64,000 bases of DNA, taken from contig NZ_LYWY01000039.1 in NCBI RefSeq assembly GCF_001661915.1, positions 372,001-436,000 on the forward strand, written 5' to 3'. The stretch is from Croceicoccus pelagius. GTDB taxonomy: Bacteria; Pseudomonadota; Alphaproteobacteria; Sphingomonadales; Sphingomonadaceae. Shown one piece after another: positions 62,242 to 64,000 of the stretch (its first letter is position 1; every line of letters begins with the position of its first letter). The position numbers and the translations under genes are program-made. A model generated the notes under the pieces. The model did no database searches, was not told the DNA's origin, and saw only the letters and a program-made list of their open reading frames with translations.

Positions 62242-63048
62242 ATGTCAGGCTCAGCGCGAGCCCGGGCCGCGAAACCAGAGAGTGCAGGGACAGTGGTTGT
62301 ATCCGACGAAGATCGCTTGATTTTCATGCATATACCCAAGACGGCGGGAATCTTCATTCGGCGCAGCCTGGCCGATGACCGGCGTTTTGCGGGCATCAGG
62401 ACGATCGAGGGACTGGGCGAGCGCGACACCGCGCACTTGCCGCTGCGACTTGTTTCGGAACATTTTCCGGCCGATTTCGCGAAATTTTCCCGCTACCGCA
62501 GCTATGCCTCGATCCGCGATCCGGGCGCGCGTTTCGTGTCTTCGGTGGCAGAGCATATCAAGCAGTTCCGCAAGGTTCCGAAAGAGCAGGTCAGCGACGC
62601 GATGATCATCGAAGTCGCACGCGAGATCGTGGCCCATCTGCCGTCGGACAAACCACAATATGCGCATTTCCTGCCGCAGGTGGAGTTCGTGGAACTGGGC
62701 GGCCGCCGCGTGGTGACCGACCTTTACGCCTTCTCGAACTTGGAGGCGATGGTTGCGGCCATGGAAGCCTACACCGGAAAACCGATGGACCGGCAGCCGA
62801 AGAATGTCGCCGACAAGGCGCTCCACCCCGCGCTGCACCGCGGCTGGCGCAAGGTGCGCAGTGTCGCGCCGTGGGCCGCGCCGCTGGGTCGTTCGCGACT
62901 TGCTCGCAAGCTGTTCGTACGGCGGAACGAGGTCGAATTACCCAAGGACCTCAAGGACTTCATCGACAATTTCTACGCAGCCGACATCGCTCTGCATCGA
63001 GAGGTGCTGAACGCGGCAGCCACGACCGGGGAGAAAGTCGCATGCTGA
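62242..63048 (+). CDS. Sulfotransferase family 2-like protein
   Basis: A 268-residue sulfotransferase-fold protein with the PAPS 5'-phosphate loop FMHIPKTAGIFIRRSL and a 3'-phosphate element RYRSYASIRDPGARFVSSV. It resembles the Sulfotransfer_2/heparan-sulfate type that acts on carbohydrates. It is followed with a 7-bp overlap by a second sulfotransferase and then a flippase-like gene, which suggests sulfation of an exported polysaccharide. The start is ATG 62242; a later start at residue 21-28 would still keep the P-loop. Confidence 0.83.
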   Translation: MSGSARARAAKPESAGTVVVSDEDRLIFMHIPKTAGIFIRRSLADDRRFAGIRTIEGLGERDTAHLPLRLVSEHFPADFAKFSRYRSYASIRDPGARFVSSVAEHIKQFRKVPKEQVSDAMIIEVAREIVAHLPSDKPQYAHFLPQVEFVELGGRRVVTDLYAFSNLEAMVAAMEAYTGKPMDRQPKNVADKALHPALHRGWRKVRSVAPWAAPLGRSRLARKLFVRRNEVELPKDLKDFIDNFYAADIALHREVLNAAATTGEKVAC

Positions 63049-63800
63049 GGAAGATCCCCCGCGTGCGTCGCGATCCGGTCGCGAACGATCCGCGCGTTTC
63101 GGACCTCTACGTCGTCGAATATCCCAAGTCCGGCGTGACTTGGCTTTGTACGCTGCTCGGCAATCTTGCCGCGCTGGAAAGCGGATCGAAGGCGGTAGTG
63201 AACTACACAAATTCTATCGCCTGGGTGCCAGACATTCATATCAGCCGGAATATCGGCGAACCGCTGCACAGCTGGCCGCCGCAGCGCATGATCAAGTCGC
63301 ATGCTCGGTTCCAGCGCGAATATACCTTTGCGCTCTATCTCGCGCGCCATCCGGTCGCGGTGATGAAAAGCTACTATCGCTATGCCGCCGCGTTTCAGGG
63401 CGCGCAGTTCGAAGATTTCGGCGCGTTTCTGCGTTCGGAAAAATACGGTGTCGATACTTGGCGCGACCATGTCCGTTCGTGGCTGGGCCGCAGGCCGAGC
63501 CATCACCGCATCCTGCTCGTCCGTTACGAAGATCTGCTCGATGACGCAGCGGCGCAGCTCATGCGGATCAGTGACGTTTTCGGCTGGAACGTCGATGCCG
63601 ACCACGCGCGCATCGCGGCACAGCGGTCGAGCGCTGATAACATGCAGGCGAACGAAGGTGCGCTCGGCATCGGCGGCCCGAAGTTCGTGAAGCAGGCCTC
63701 GACCGCCAGCGTGACCGAGGCGGATCTGGCCTTCATCCACGAACGATGCGCCGAGGAAATGGCGATGCTCGGCTATGACCCGCTCGCCTCGGGGGCCTGA
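63042..63800 (+). CDS. Sulfotransferase (Sulfotransfer_1-type)
   Basis: A 252-residue cytosolic sulfotransferase-like protein. The 5'-phosphate loop is VEYPKSGVTWLCTLLGNLA and the 3'-phosphate region is YLARHPVAVMKSYYRY, with a later LLVRYEDLLDDAAAQL. The start ATG 63042 overlaps the upstream stop. Being a different sulfotransferase subfamily from its neighbour, it probably modifies a different position or acceptor. Confidence 0.86.
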   Translation: MLRKIPRVRRDPVANDPRVSDLYVVEYPKSGVTWLCTLLGNLAALESGSKAVVNYTNSIAWVPDIHISRNIGEPLHSWPPQRMIKSHARFQREYTFALYLARHPVAVMKSYYRYAAAFQGAQFEDFGAFLRSEKYGVDTWRDHVRSWLGRRPSHHRILLVRYEDLLDDAAAQLMRISDVFGWNVDADHARIAAQRSSADNMQANEGALGIGGPKFVKQASTASVTEADLAFIHERCAEEMAMLGYDPLASGA

Positions 63801-63811
63801 GGGCCGCGCCT

Positions 63812-64000
63812 TTGGAACGGTATTTCACTCGCATCGGCTGGCTGGGGACCGAGCAGGTGCTGCGGATCCTCGCAGGGCTGCTCTTCGTCGCGGTGGCGGC
63901 GCGCTATCTGGGGCCAGCGCGGTTCGGCACAATGACATACGCGCTGACCATCGCCTCGCTGGCGAGCCAGGTCGTTCGGTACGGGCAGGACAATCTGGTC
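63812..64000 (+). CDS. Oligosaccharide flippase-like protein (partial, 3' end beyond window)
   Basis: The first 63 codons of a membrane protein, from TTG 63812 (ERYFTRIGWLGTEQVLRIL) to the window edge. GLLFVAVAARYLGPARFGTMTYALTIASL is the hallmark first two helices of Wzx-like polysaccharide flippases, here given in two parts by its GPARFG break. It lies 11 bp after the sulfotransferase stop, so the three genes form one unit. The start codon is uncertain because the window ends. Confidence 0.75.
   Translation, partial: MERYFTRIGWLGTEQVLRILAGLLFVAVAARYLGPARFGTMTYALTIASLASQVVRYGQDNLV

Overview
The window is GC-rich, densely coded chromosomal DNA with almost no mobile content. It fits an alphaproteobacterium of the Sphingomonadales, most likely Erythrobacteraceae or a close relative. 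The evidence is a CcrM-type GANTC methyltransferase, split b/b' ATP synthase stator subunits, a three-part alphaproteobacterial transhydrogenase, a class II (CP4-like) EPSP synthase next to cmk and rpsA, a TIGR02300 acidic zinc-ribbon protein, and a Ku-LigD end-joining pair. The placement is inferred from gene content; no database search was run.

Layout. 1-6101 (minus): purB, then a tight operon of a LapA-domain protein, pyrF, a secreted protein of unknown function, a GNAT enzyme, trpF, trpB and trpA (cut by the left edge). 6268-8623: an EamA transporter, an NRDE protein and RadC. 8761-12643 (plus): a YdbH-YnbE-YdbL envelope operon. 12828-15437: the FO operon atpI-B-E-F'-F, closed by a terminator. 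15610-22267: a PAS/HWE-type kinase, gloB, rpsA with a structured 3' region, an Mpo1-like protein, cmk, a small membrane protein and aroA. 22443-26935: the TIGR02300 protein, tRNA-Ala(GGC), ku, ligD and an EVE protein. 27138-36625: LplT-like MFS, pgsA, an RhlE-type helicase, a retropepsin-like protease, CCA-transferase/Nudix/DUF1285, GNAT, a PQQ-type sugar dehydrogenase lipoprotein and rnhB. 36643-43662: an SDR, a sulfotransferase, ccrM, folP, DUF1643, another SDR and a degenerate sigma-54-type regulator. 43999-47178: a 40-residue cytochrome oxidase subunit IV-like peptide, then pntAA-pntAB-pntB. 47385-51375: an S8 protease, an Asp/Glu racemase-like protein, dgt and an NAD(P)-binding protein. 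51418-56909: a tandem glycine riboswitch and the cleavage operon gcvT-gcvH-(methyltransferase)-gcvPA-gcvPB. 56966-62056: a BASS transporter, two methyltransferase-like proteins, an entericidin-like lipoprotein, an EamA transporter, a small membrane protein and CpaF. 62242-64000: two sulfotransferases and the start of a flippase, apparently the left end of a sulfated polysaccharide locus.

Functionally the region is core metabolism (Trp, pyrimidine, purine, folate, shikimate, glycine C1), energy coupling (FO and transhydrogenase), translation and RNA, genome maintenance (RadC, Ku/LigD, RNase HII, dGTPase, CcrM) and envelope biogenesis. The most notable non-coding signals are seven GANTC sites in 152 bp upstream of ccrM, the glycine riboswitch with a stem next to a TTG start, three hairpins downstream of rpsA, a perfect 11-bp inverted repeat upstream of the kinase, and an 18-bp palindrome in the 336-bp divergent gap at 43663-43998. 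I saw no CRISPR array, insertion sequence, rRNA or prophage.
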